DNA of 64,000 nt. It comes from Kalaharituber pfeilii. Its lineage: Eukaryota; Ascomycota; Pezizomycetes; Pezizales; Pezizaceae. Of this stretch, positions 47,230-59,203 are shown in pieces. The notes under the pieces were generated by a model that was not told the origin of the DNA, ran no database searches, and saw only the letters and a program-made list of their open reading frames with translations. Numbering within the stretch: the stretch's first letter is position 1; every line of letters starts with the position of its first letter. The position numbers and the translations under genes are program-made. The DNA lies in assembly GCA_015179045.1 (NCBI GenBank), contig WHUZ01000009.1, positions 1,240,001 to 1,304,000 on the forward strand. The letters run 5' to 3'.

Positions 47230-47663
47230 GTGGCCTATCGATGGCTGGCCTTGGGCAAACTGCAGGTCGATTGAGAAAAGCTAAGGGCTGCCTGTGCCGG
47301 GTCACGTCCTCACACCGGAGCCTGCTCGGGCGGCCCTCTAGGATTTGGTGGATCGAGGCGACCAGTTAAAGTATTCGGACTAATAGTTTTCGTGATTCCA
47401 CCGGCGCACGCCTGCAGGATCTTTCCCATAATCAGATGAGATCACAACGGCCAAGGACGGCCTGGAGGAGAAGGTGGCCCGGAGGACGGGAAGCGATCAG
47501 AACGTCACTAGCAGGGAGGCCGGGCGGGCATGATCCATTGGTGAAGATGTTGAGATGGGCGGAGAGATGAATAGGAGCTTCTGATTAGTTATTCTTTCTT
47601 TCTCCTCAGCATTTATCTCGTCATAGCTCCCAGGGCGGCATATGAACAATGGTATTTTTTTTT
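47230..47663 (+). mobile_element. Probable degenerate LINE-B 3' end
   Basis: GC-rich sequence (about 47230-47570) resembles LINE pol C-terminus and 3' UTR without a readable frame. It ends in TTATCTCGTCATAGC, CCAGGGCGGCATATGAACAATGGTAT, which matches the 3' end of the LINE-B fragment at 15348. Instead of poly-A it is followed by a T run (47656-47665). Confidence 0.55.
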
Positions 47664-47830
47664 TTCTCAGAAGGCGTCATCTGCACCGTCATAACATACG
47701 TCAGAAATGCTTCTGGATTGACATTCCTCATTGAGATGTTTTGTACGACAGTAAAATCGTACTGCCTGAGGCAGCCGTAAGTGAACATAACTGAGCTGTA
47801 GGTGTGATGCCGTAGAGGACTTCTACAGGC

Positions 47831-47838
47831 ATATAAAG
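47831..47838 (+). promoter_or_regulatory. Possible TATA box of the secreted-protein gene
   Basis: ATATAAAG lies about 135 bp upstream of the ATG at 47972. Confidence 0.4.
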
Positions 47839-47971
47839 CCGGCGTAATGGCCCCCTCGATGAATGCCACGATTAGCAGTCCATCGTCCCCCATACTGCTG
47901 TAAAACTAGTTCTGCCTGATTCTATAACTCGTTGACATAACACCCTTCAATCGTAATCATCTCCTACCACG

Positions 47972-48782
47972 ATGTTGTCCAGCAGTTTTGTCAAGACGGC
48001 CTTGAGCGGTCTCCTGTTGTTGGGTACCATCGTTGCCTCTCATCCAGCTGCAAAATACGACGCGATCGAGCTCCTCAGAAGACAGTTCCCTGATGAAAGG
48101 CGCAACTTGACAGTATGAATCGTGACATGGTATTTGCTCTGCGGCGAGCCAGGCTAACTTTATCTTGCTCACTCAGTTTGACGATATCCTCATCCCCAAC
48201 GAGAACTACTGCAATTCTGCCAAACTCCCTGTCCCGTACCAAGAGTACATATTCGCCCACATGAACGCCTCGGCCACCTGCCCCTCCCCTAACCTCCCGC
48301 GCGTCTTCAATACTACAATAACTGCCAACTGCCGGGAACACGCCGACCACCAAGGCCCTTTCTGGCGCGCCTACTCGTTACCTAACGTCATCACTACCGG
48401 CGGCAGCCTCAACTTGACCCGTGCTGGCCCTTGGAGAGAAGGTGGCTTTGGCGTCCTCACTCTCGCGCTCGGAACCGAGAAGGACATGGAGCCGTCTGGC
48501 CAGGACCCGACCGGAGCTGTGGTCAGGGTGTATTTCGCAGGTATTTCCAGGACTGGGAATACGATTGCGACGAACGAGGTCGATTTTCCGGCGCCGCCAA
48601 CGACATGGGGCAACTATGGGCCGTGGTTTATCACTACGACTGCCGGGTTTGATATTGGCTTGAGGGAGTTCCATGTCTGGATGGAGTACAGGTGGACCAG
48701 GCCCGATGGAAGCAAGGCTGTGAAGCCGGTGTCCACGGTTTGGATTGACCATGTGCAGGTTAGGATTGCGATCACAGATTAG
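47972..48782 (+). CDS. Secreted protein of unknown function
   Basis: Exon 1 47972-48112 and exon 2 48177-48782 (64-nt intron GTATGA...CTCAG) give 248 residues. A signal peptide is clear (MLSSSFVKTALSGLLLLGTIVASHP). A possible dibasic Kex2-type site follows (ELLRRQFP). The mature part has N-glycosylation sequons (NAS, NTT, NLT), three Cys, many aromatic residues and a predicted all-beta character (GGFGVLTLALGTE, VRVYFAGISRTGN, FHVWMEYRW, VSTVWIDHVQVRIAITD). I do not recognise a catalytic motif or family. The profile fits a small secreted beta-rich protein, perhaps a wall or carbohydrate-associated protein. Stop at 48780-48782. Confidence 0.75.
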
Positions 48783-49428
48783 GGCGTAGGAGACTAGGGT
48801 TAGGTCTAGGGCATGAGAGACTAGCTTAGGCTGATGCTTGGGCTACAGATTGGGATAGGCACGGGAGGGTGGTTACAGGGTAACGAGTTGCATGTCAAAC
48901 TTTATGTGTGGACACGGCAAGAGAGCTGCTCAAACAAGCGAGGATGAGCAGACACCTTCGAACGATGTTCATGAATTTATGTATTTACGGTTATCAATAG
49001 CTCTAATTATCCTTCCTTGTCTGAAATAACTGCATTTCCCGTCGCTGATTGGTTTCATGCGGAGTAAGAGTTTCATGCGGTGACAGGGCATATGACATAC
49101 TGAATTAACGCGACACCTGTCCAAATAGACGATACTCATGCCTTTGTCAACGTAAATGGTGGTACCCACACCACTTTCCTCGAATTATAGGCAGGAGTAT
49201 TTTGTAGGATAGCTCTACTGATATTCGAGTCCTTCATCCATAGCAACACTAGCAACAAGCTAATCAAAAAGAAATGAAAATAAGTAGTGAGATAGCCCCA
49301 AATTGCAGTCCCAATACGTCACTCAATCCTAGTTCCACCAAATTATATATCCTCAAGACAAGACTATGCCAAAGCATTTGCAAAGATGATAAAGAGTAAA
49401 AATGCACGCAGTCGAGAACATAAACATA
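48783..49428. other. Spacer
   Basis: 3' flank of the secreted-protein gene. Nothing recognised up to the mini-retroposon at 49429. Confidence 0.45.
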
Positions 49429-49528
49429 AGCCTGTCTCCGGGCTTCGAGGGCTTGCCCAGGGACCCTGCCATGGCTTGGCGCTACAAGCGGGGTTATGTG
49501 ATGTAAAAAAAAAAAAAAAAAAAAAAAA
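49429..49528 (+). mobile_element. T2 retroposon, long version (100 bp)
   Basis: AGCCTGTCTCCGGGCTTCG...CAGGGACCCTGCCATGG...GCGGGGTTATGTGATGT plus about 25 A. A perfect 15-bp target duplication GAGAACATAAACATA lies at 49414-49428 and 49529-49543. It extends about 38 bp further 5' than the common T2 start. Confidence 0.95.
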
Positions 49529-49692
49529 GAGAACATAAACATATAGTCAAGCAGCTAAAAGCGGTAACAGTAGCCAACTTCTTGAGCGGAAATCTACAAT
49601 TTCTCACACAATTGTGTATATCTTGCAAAAGGCTTCTAACCCCCATCATCGTAATCGAAATAGGAGATATTGGAAATTTACCTACCATTTTC

Positions 49693-51524
49693 TCAATACC
49701 AATATGGTGGTGGGCGGGGGCCTCTCAATTCCCTTTTACATGCCACACAAGCCATCATGTCGCATCGGGGACATTGCAAGATGAACTTGTTGTGCCAATG
49801 TTGGCAACGGGAGCATTGATTTCTCTCCGGAACACGGATCCAGTGTCCTGCATGTTGGCAAGTGGCTGTGGTAGAGTTGTTGGGATAGTTTAAAGGGTGG
49901 GTATTGGTGCGTGAGCCAGAGCTTACCGCATCCCCGTACCGTATTCCTCGTCTTTCTCTGTTTTGAATTGCTTGCGACGCAAACAATTCCCTCTCTGCTT
50001 GAAGTTGCTGCATGCGTTGCTGCATGTCACGTCGAATCCTCTCCAATCGTTCCAGCCGCTCAATCCTTTCACGCTCACGCTGCTCCCTTTCCGCTTGTGC
50101 TTGCCTCTCTCGCTGCTCCCTTTCCGCTTGTGCTTGCCTCTCTCGACGCTCCCTCTCCTCCTGCCGCTCTCGACGCTCCCGCTCCCTTCTTTCTTCCTGC
50201 TCTCTTCTTTCCTGCGCCTCCCTTAGCAATCTCTCCCTTGCTTCCCTCACACGCGCCTGGAGAGTTTCTTGTTCAGCTCGAAGGCGAGCCGCTTCGGCTC
50301 GCTCACGAGCTGCAGCTCGCTCACGGGCCAAGCGTTGCTGTATCTCTTCAACAAGAGCTGCCTCCCTTTGAGCTCTTTGTGCTTCCAATTCTCGTTCTCG
50401 CTCCTCTCGGAAACGGCGAGCTGCTGCATCCAGTGCTCCGTTATTTGCTTGTAGGGGGGCAATTGCAGGTCTTAAAGGCAGAGTAGCCCTATTTGGATAG
50501 ATGACATGCGATGAACCTGTGACGGTTCCGGCCTGTGCTCGTAACCTTTCTGCCTTCAATTCGTTCCATGGCCGGCATCCATCACCACCCCGCCAAACAA
50601 CCTTGCAGACATAACAAAACTGATGACCGCATCTTGAGACCCAGTTGGAATGTTAGCACGCAGGTACAACTGTCAGTAACAGATGGGAATAAGAAGTATA
50701 TAGCTGAAAAATGAGGAAAAAGATACGAACATGCATGTCATGTGATTGCATCCCTGGTTAAGCTCAATGACATTGCTGCAAGATGGACAACGTGCCCACA
50801 TTTCCTTCTCCACTAGCTCTTCAAACTGCTTGGTGTCTTTATCTTTCTTGCACGCAAAACTGTCGGGATGCCACGTTTGACGGCACCGGACGCAAACGTG
50901 ATGATCGCACTTCTCACAGATCCCATACTCTGAACCTAATCCATCACGATGAATATTAGATTTTGGGATGAAGGCTGAACATGTCTTCTCAGGGCAGTAC
51001 AAGGGATCTTTCGACTGATATTCCTCGATTTTGGATATGAACCTATTGTATTCGGAGCGATCCAGTAAATTTAGCGCCAAGGTATCCAAATCCATAAAAG
51101 GGGCAGTCTTATTGCAGCACGAAGGCGGCCATATAGACCTGTCCTTCAGAGCAGCTTCAAAGAGGCTCTTCAGACATTCCGCGCACCAATTATGGTTACA
51201 CCCGGGCGCTCTGTTAAGCTGGCGCAAATCATCGTCCTGGAGCAGTAGACTTGTCTCGTATGGTATATCTTCCTGGCAACTGACACAAACTGAAAGGGCT
51301 CCTTGAGGAGGCCGCATAAATGACAGTGAAGACAACCTTGGACTCGTTAAATTGCTTGCGAAGGTCAGTCGGCGATATGGAGTCCTCGGCTGGGGTTCCG
51401 TCCTCCTAACGTGTTCGCCCCGGGCCCGGCGTCGGCTTTCTTGACTGTCATTGCCATCGGATACTGCACCAGCAAGCCCTAGGAATACTCCCACCCCTAG
51501 CAGTATCGACCCCAAAAGCGACAT
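49693..51524 (-). CDS. RBR-type E3 ubiquitin ligase with coiled coil
   Basis: Two minus-strand exons (50731-51524, 49693-50632; 93-nt intron) give 577 residues. The short hydrophobic N-terminus (LLGSILLGVGVFLGLAGAV) could be a membrane anchor. RING1: CVSCQEDIP from Cys80, with HNWCAECL. IBR: about 177-219 (CPEKTCSAF, CEKCDHHVCVRCRQTWH). RING2: CPSCSNVIELNQGCNHMTC joined by the intron to I-CGHQFCYVC. Cys259 in GCNH aligns with the catalytic Cys that forms a thioester with ubiquitin in RBR ligases. A very long Glu/Arg-rich helix (about 335-495) follows, with heptad-like RERQAQAEREQ repeats. Then comes an additional Cys/His-rich module (about 522-566: CQHAGHW, CSRCQHWH, CPRCDMMACVAC), probably zinc binding. 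The acceptor was chosen to keep RING2 in frame. Confidence 0.9.
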
Positions 51525-52815
51525 ACTGGTAGATGTCCGACCCTATGTGCTCCGAGTCCACCGGGAGTTATCGAGTACCTATAGGTGAAGGTTAGTATGG
51601 CTCCTTGAAAAACTGCTCTATTCAGTGTTCAATCTCGCGGTCCGCTTAATTTCCCTAGATAAATCGATATAGCTGTGAAGTAGTAGAAAAGGTGTAGAAT
51701 AATGTCTGGGGACGAAATCGTAGAGCAAGAACGATTATTGGGTGTTCTGAAGCATTCTCATTGGCCGCTATTTCAGCCGATGCGGGGAGCCTCATAATCA
51801 GATGTTGGCTAGTTGAGGTGACATGTACACCAGTAAGCTGACCACCGGGACAGCCTAGCAATGAGAGCCTGCCACGAGAATGTGCTCCGACGGCGCCGCC
51901 TTTGCGCGCGGGGAATCTCAAAACCGGCATCGACGTGTAGAAAAGTGGTAAAAGTGATACATGTACGCAGCAATGAATGGCTTGCAATGGAAATGGCACT
52001 CACACATCTGGAAAGCGAACAAGGAAGGCTTGGCATTCAGACAAAGCGATTGTTCCCATAAGGCCTCCCGTGGCGTGAGAGGAGCATCCCACAAGCATTG
52101 CCGCCCAAACCGGACTAGTACGGTATTCAATCGCCTTGCCGAGCTTATCTATTTCAAGCTACTTGTATGTGGCTACCCCCGCTGGATACGAGAACAGTAC
52201 CCCCCGTTACCATTGGTTTATTCCTTGGAACAGCAATGTACCAAGTATGCCTGAGTATGCGGCGGATGACGAAACGATTGTTAGTCCTCAACTTCTCTCC
52301 TACAATAGTCCACTTAATGCCAACATTAAACTCCCATTACATAGCTCTGGCTCGAGAATGTAACTACATGCTTATAAATAACATCCCCCCGCAAACAATA
52401 TACATACATACACCCACGTCAAAACTCAACCATTCTCGTCAAACAGTACTAAGCTTCCCATATCTGCTGCACCTGCTAGCTTAGATCAACAGCAATACCC
52501 ATTGATTCCTCTTCTTTCGTCCTTACCTTAAGTACTTGCATTGCCTGGTCATTAGCTATAGCAATTGAATCCAAATTTTATCTCTGATTGCGAAGCTTGC
52601 TAGGATGATGAGGCCATCGTGAGTGCATGATATATCAACAATTGTGAATGTCAATGAATCAAGTACATATCACAACAAGGATGGCATCAGGTATTAGTAC
52701 ACTGAACTTTACGTGCTTGTGCAATATAATTTAATCTTGGAGATAAAATCAGTACAACACCATATGACACCACATCTTCCGCACATATAAGATGCACTTT
52801 TCATTAATGCAAGTA
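51525..52815. other. Promoter side of the RBR gene and spacer
   Basis: Overlapping short frames on both strands at 51.65-52.4 kb. No gene is recognised. Confidence 0.4.
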
Positions 52816-53437
52816 TATAGCTGCACCGGACCATTCGTAACAAACGTTCTAGTCACGACTGGTCCGGGCTACTCAGTAGCACTACGGTTCCGGACCATTC
52901 ACAACACACGTACTTGTACAACATTGTATTGACCTTTTTTTCACTACAGAAACTAATATCATAGAACAGGTTAGTTGCTAAATTATTGTGGTTGCTACAT
53001 TACTATACTTGAAATTTTATTCAACCCTTTGGAGATTTATTTCTTTACGCATTTATTTACTCATATACTCTCTTATCCTTTGGCAGTTACATGCTTTTAA
53101 TATTTTTGAATCTTCATTTATACATCTGTATTTTAGTATGATTCTCCACAATTTGCTATTGAGGAGTATTTCACTGGAATCAGATTTTCGCTGAAGAGAA
53201 AGCATTTCGCTGAAGGGGGTTCCGCACTCTTAACGGCAGTTTGGTTGGATTCGAAGTTAACTGTAGAGTAAGCGTGTAGTGGGGGTGTAGGTAATGTAGT
53301 GCATAGTGCTTTGTACAGAGAAAAAAAAAAAATAAAATCTTGAACCGTGGTACTACTGAGTATCCTGGACCAGTGGTGACTGGCCCTGGCCAGTGTTGAC
53401 TGCATAACTGTTAAGAATGGTCCGGCACACAGCTATA
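52816..53437. mobile_element. 622-bp MITE, TATAGCTG...CCGGACCATTC ends
   Basis: The left end TATAGCTGCACCGGACCATT and the right end, complemented, TATAGCTGTGTGCCGGACCA differ by a 2-bp indel and continue in parallel to TAACA. The interior has GGTCCGGG and ACCAGTGGTGACTGGCC motifs near both ends but no transposase. Confidence 0.75.
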
Positions 53438-55940
53438 TAATACCATTTAATCCTCCCATATCGCCTTATAATACTCTATCGATATTTATCTATCATATGC
53501 CATCTCATCAATCTGCCAACTCTCTATTCCCCTCCCCCGCCGCACCCCTCTTCCCGCAAATTTACATCATATACAAAGCTTATACTTTCTACGTCCAGTA
53601 TTCGGTTCGTTATGGTAAGCAAATCAAGTACCCTCTCTAGTCATGCACCACTGCCTCACTGCATCCTAGTGACAACATATTGCATAAATCATACCGGGTG
53701 CTTGTCGACATTGAGCTCAAATACACATCGACATGCAATAATACCCTTTTTACACACCCACAATATACGTATTTGGTGCTATGGATTTTTCTTAAGAAAT
53801 CTCGATAATTATATAGATATAGATATAGATATAAGTATATATTTGCCGAAGATGCCTTGTATCGATCAAATTTTCTTCACGCATGGAATATATATCCATC
53901 TATCCATATCTCTATGTCAGAAAAACTTTGGTGATCGCTTTGGAGATTCCAGTCGTGTGCATTTCATATATATTTATTTCATACCCGCGGATGCCGATAT
54001 ATACGATACCTGCATAGACATAAATTCGATTTCATTCCACAGTTTTCCCGTCAACGAGTTTCCTAGTGGGAAAATTGCAACGGCACTGCTAGCCAGGAGA
54101 CTCGATCTCACTATCTAGTTAGCTTACTTACTTATAAAGGTTACGGGGGCACATACGCTGTATATTATACGTTGATTTGTAAACGATGCCCAACCACACT
54201 TGTATAACTTGATGTATCAAGAATTTAGTACTCGGTTTTCGACTTCCCCACGCAACAACTTGAACTTCTCCAATCTCCAACTTCCAAAGTTTTACTCTCG
54301 GTGTCAGCAGGCTTCTACCACTTGATCCCACCTCCAAAGACCCACTTCCGGATACCATGCTTCACCTCCGGTTGACCAAGTGTAAATATTTTCAAACACA
54401 TCCGTTTTTTAATCCCACGGAGTAGATTCCCGGCACTTTATGACCAACTACGCCTCTAACTTTTCACCTCGCTACCACAATAATAACTTTCCTCTGGGGG
54501 ACAGACATTGGACATCATACGGTATGTGAAAGTAGCAGAACCCCCAGAATGACTCACGACTTCCACCGTAACAGAAGAATTAGAGCAAAACCTACTTAGT
54601 AGACCAACGTAAGGTTAACATTATCCGGTCGTAGCTACTCTAGTTACAATGACCCAGTGCTGCTTTTGTATGAAGTATTGTGGAATTACAACATGCGGAT
54701 TTGCCTCCTACTTCTCGCCAGCCACGTGTACAGGACCCACAAGTCAGGTACATCTACAATTTAAACATAGCGAGATCGAGAACCTGTTATTTAATGTTGA
54801 TTTACGTAGCATCTGCCATCATACTCTGCATAAACATCCAACTTGAATTGGACCAACCCTGACAGTCGTTGAGCAACGATTATGCTCTGACCCGCACAGA
54901 ATGTAGTATAGAATAAAACCAATTGCAAGACTTTACCATTTGCACGCCCGCATTTTTGAGGGGGCGCTTCGATCCTTTCGGCTCTGCCAATTAATACTTA
55001 GCTACATGTTTCTCTTTCGGCCTCTTTAGAACTTCATATAAAAAGCCAATTGTAACAAGCATACACTTTTTGTTGAGTTGACAATAACCTTAATAAATCA
55101 ACGCACTCATAAACTTCCACCCCTTCATTATCCCTGTCAATCTCTATTCCTCATATAGATCCTACCTCTCATCTACATGCCTCGATTCCTAATAGCAGGA
55201 ATCCCCCCAACTACGACCGTCTATTGATACAGCTCCAGATCTCAAATCGGTACCGCAGCCATACCAATCCCATTAAAATACCTAACTACTAGAAAACTCA
55301 AAGATAAACCTCAACTCTCAATGCAAACTTATAACATCATATTCCGTACGCTGAGTCGACCACTTCTTTCTTCGCTCGCAATGTCTCCATTGATCGAAAA
55401 CATTCAAGCAATCCACCAAGACGGAGTGATTCTTCATTCATCTTTCTTTGTCTTCGCCCATTGTATCGAGTAATACCTCAATTTCCTCTGTTATTCGTGC
55501 TTTTTTTGCCTCTCCGAGGACCTTTCTTCAATTTTACAATCAACCCAAACTTTCTTCCAGAGAAATCAAAGGAATGCCTCCAAATTGCCAGTTTCAGTCT
55601 CCAGTAACCGCCTCCTTTTCTCTGTGTAAATATAAGCCTCCTCCAGTCTCCCGATTGAAATAGCGCAGTATGGGATTGACAGCGAGCATGACCAGGTCGT
55701 TGATATTTGCTTCGGTTCGGGATCCCCCTCGGTAGGGTATCCCTTGGGTTAATCAGACTATAGCCTAACACCCATTCTTCCACTTCTCGAGTCGTCCTCT
55801 TTAAATACTGTTGTATATGACGTAGCGGGGCAAAGAAAGTCGGCAACCAGGTGACGTTCTGGTACACGTGCCGGCAACGAGTGGCAAGTCAGTGGGTTGG
55901 TCTTTTCGTTCCACGTCGACCCCATTTTTCCTTAGAAAAT
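53438..55940. other. Gene-free interval
   Basis: AT-rich, with a GATATA microsatellite near 53814-53835. A 168-codon plus frame at 53612-54118 has no recognisable motif and unusual composition. Nothing supportable. Confidence 0.4.
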
Positions 55941-56031
55941 CTACAGCACCAAGGACTCCCAGGTGGTCACCCACCGTAGTACTAGCTTGACGATCTGAAG
56001 ATTAGATATGGCAGAGCGGACGGGATGCCAA
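55941..56031 (-). rRNA. 5S rRNA, 5'-truncated copy
   Basis: Read on the minus strand: GGCATCCCGTCCGCTCTGCC, then AAGCTAGTACTACGGTGGG, TGACCACCTGGGAGTCC and TTGGTGCTGTAG, ending at a short T run (GATTTTC). These are the conserved middle and 3' parts of a fungal 5S rRNA (the internal control region and closing 3' stem strand). The first 28 or so nt, which should pair with the 3' end, are replaced by unrelated sequence. A full gene is about 119 nt. It is therefore a pseudogene, or the 5S-derived head of a SINE. Confidence 0.75.
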
Positions 56032-56112
56032 CAAATGATGACGCGAATGAATTGTCCATTCTTGCAGGAGCTGTCTCATCTAAGCTGCATCCTTCGCTCC
56101 TTGCCGAGCCAT

Positions 56113-56186
56113 CCTTTTACGTCCTGACAGTATTATGGGGCAACGCCAACCTTTTACGTCCTGACAATATTATGGGGGAACGCCAA
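56113..56186. repeat. 37-bp tandem duplication
   Basis: CCTTTTACGTCCTGACAGTA...CGCCAA at 56113-56149 is repeated at 56150-56186 with three or so mismatches. Nearby, CCGAAAGGGAAGGC also occurs twice (about 56204 and 56296). Confidence 0.85.
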
Positions 56187-58169
56187 GTGCTTTCCCGAAA
56201 GCGCCGAAAGGGAAGGCTTGCACGAATACGGTAATTAGCTTTGCACGTCCCGAGAGTCCCATACAAATCCATTGGCTACGAATAAAAGTTTGCCCCGAAA
56301 GGGAAGGCCAATTTGCCTGTCGGGAAGTACATATTCTTCGGCCTGGATCTGACTGACAAACATAACTCTGACTCTACGTCGTTGGGATAAAGTCTGTTTT
56401 TGGTTGCATATTGCCCATATGGCGAACCCAGAACATGTATACCTGTGCTGCTCAAAAGGTACAGTGCATCTATTAATACCTAGGGAGACGTGCAACAAGT
56501 GGTCCTGTTGATAGTTGGTTTTTCGCCTGGACTGTCTATAGCTTACCTTGCACGCCAAGTCGTACCCATATGATTTTTATCTATATAACTTCAGTCCAGG
56601 TTCTTCCGCACCCTGTAGGTCTAATTGCAATATTTATCAGCTCATGCTCGGAACATCCCATGATGCATGCCCGCTGACCGCCGATTGCTTGTCCGCTTTC
56701 TAACTGAACCGTATCGGCGAACCCTCTTTGATAGGCATCTCGTTGGGCAGAAGCTCAGTGATGCAATACATATTGACTGTTGTGAGCAGTGCATGTCCCT
56801 CAAGACGACCAGGGTATAGTAGCATACTCTATATGGTGTATACCATATATCGATAAGATCAGCACCCCACGATGCTAAACGGTGTCAATTTTTAAACACG
56901 GTCACGCATCCTGGCAATCATGTAAGATAATTTCCTTAACACCATCAAGAGCCAAGGTATACACAGTACTGAGGACCAAGAGCTTCCAAAACAGGCAATT
57001 AGACGTCGGCTAGCTGACAGTGCAGCGAATCATAAGCATGTTTTGTGGTCTGATTGCCGTGCTGGATTCTCGGCTCTTCATGGGCTTGTCTCAATGAACT
57101 TTCCTTTTGCCTATTTATCCATTCTGGAGGGCTGGAGGATTAGGTTGCGCTGGTGGGACACTTCGCTCAGATGGAAGTATCGCTCAGACATGGATCAGGG
57201 ACAGTGTGAGCTATTGGTTTGTCGACGGGGTAATACTGAAGTGGCCAAGTATGGTACACATCGACGGCTCGAAATTCGAGGGATACTACTAAGTTCAATA
57301 TCAATTTCAATAAGGTAATCGTAACATCTTGTATGACAGCCGGGCTATCGGTGATAGAGCTTACCCCTCCCAGCGGGAATTGATAAGTTCCGATAAATAT
57401 GACTGATGGATTCCAAGACTCTGGCAATGTCTGGGTATGAGAGCAGCCTCCGGCTCTTTAATACTACTTATTAGCCTATCAGGTCATCGCTCCTTCCAAA
57501 TGAGGCTCTAAACCCCGGATTTACTGCCGGGATTGCCCACTTAGATTTCAAGGGTTTATGCAAAGCCGTTGAAATAAATAAACAACGGCTCTAGCCTTCT
57601 TAAGTTGATAAAATCATGGCACAGCGTTTTCAGGAAAACTGCTTCACCCTTCGCAAAAGTTCTCGGATCATCGATAGCCCATGTCAGCGGAACGCAGACA
57701 ACGAGGGTTGAGATAGGCACATAATTGAGGTTTGACTTTACTAGAGTAGTCTGATAACTGGATACCCTTGTTGGCGTAGAGAATTTTACCTTCTTCTGTT
57801 GTGAATCGGTTATAAACCAGCTTTGTCACCGGGCGATTAGCCCATGTTCAACCAGATTACCCATCTTTCGTAGTCAAGCGCGAGGCGCACTGCCTGTCAA
57901 CCCTGGGTATGTTTGCAGATATTTAGCCTCATGAAGCATCAATAGGCATTTATCACTATCCATGCGTGGGGTACCTCCATATTTTGAACAGCACACCGCC
58001 CTCGTTTGTATTAGCAATTCCCAATTTGGCTGTACTCACAATCTTGTACTCTCACGCGAGCAGACCTCATTCTCAATAAGCCCGTAGGAATATTGGGAAA
58101 AGATGCCTGTACTACCATCCTCATCAACTGAACTCAAATCATGAGATTGTAAAGAGTTCGCTTAAAACA
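56187..58169. other. Gene-free interval
   Basis: Frames such as 57043-57318 are short, have no known family pattern, and lie in two overlapping phases. Nothing else recognised. Confidence 0.4.
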
Positions 58170-58423
58170 TGCTCAGATGAGATGCTATCACAGTTGCAAC
58201 CAAGCATGTCGAGCTGCTTGCCCCAGGGGCGTTTGATTAAGGACCATTATACAGACGACGATACCGGAATTACGCACGCCTACTTTATTCAGACATACGA
58301 CGACATTGATATTCAAAATACTCAAATAAATCTCAATGTAAAGCGTGATGGTAGCATCCTATCCCCAGGAACATCGTTCGTGACAGGTGACAAGGTCCCT
58401 GATACGGCCAAACGAAGTCCGAA

Positions 58424-58482
58424 TTTTTTTTTTTTCTTTTTTTCCATTACTCGCGTGCCGCCCAGTGGGCTAGGTATGGCGA
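58424..58482 (-). mobile_element. T1 mini-retroposon in the fungalysin pseudogene
   Basis: A T-rich run is followed by CATTACTCGCGTGCCGCC...GGGCTAGGTATGGCGAG, the reverse T1 tail with a 4-bp insertion. The target duplication is unclear. It sits at the end of the FTP-domain fragment. Confidence 0.78.
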
Positions 58483-59203
58483 GATTAATTACAAGTACAT
58501 ATGAAGATAAGGAAATAAGGTGTAGTTAAACTAAGGAAAATGAAGTTAAAGGTCTCTCCCCCGCTCGCCCCGAATAGTGAGTTAAGGTGTAGTTTCCTTG
58601 TTGCCGCTGATGCCTTACCCCTAGGGTATCATCCAGAAGCTTGGGTTGCCCGTAAATGCCAAGGACGCTGTGGTGTTCCCCATTGACTCCTTCTCTGGCG
58701 AGGATCCGGGGTCATTTACGCTTATGGGAGTCGAGGGTGTTCTTTCCGTGAGTGCTTATCACACTTCGAAGTTTTGCAAATGCTAATTTTCACAGGAGCC
58801 GGTGATAGTACAATACCGGAGACGGGCTCAAACTCATTTGGAGGCTGGAAATCGACTTAGTTTTGCTGATGCGTCGCCTCGCATGTCCAACCCCAAGGAC
58901 CATATTAATGCAATATCTACCATGACTTGCTTGGATTCACAGAGCAGGCTCGCAACTTCCAAGAATTGAATACTGGCTCCCAAGGCGCGGGCGGAGATGC
59001 TGTCCAGCTGAATGCACAGGAGGGTAATGGCTTCAACAACGCAAATTTTGCTACTCCGGAGGATGGTCGCAGACCTAGGATGGTATGTCTCACATCAGTA
59101 ATGATCTTGATGAATCGCCGTAACTAATAATAAGACAGGGAATGTACTTTTGGAATGAGGGATCACCAATGCGTGATGGTGACTTTGATCAAGTGTTATT
59201 TTT

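Noticed and set aside
53612..54118. 168-codon plus-strand frame
   Set aside because: Contains microsatellite-encoded Asp/Ile repeats and no recognisable motif; probably non-coding.
57043..57318. Frames with WRAGG/GTLRSDGS pieces as a glycosidase fragment
   Set aside because: Looked protein-like, but no catalytic motif or consistent frame could be established.
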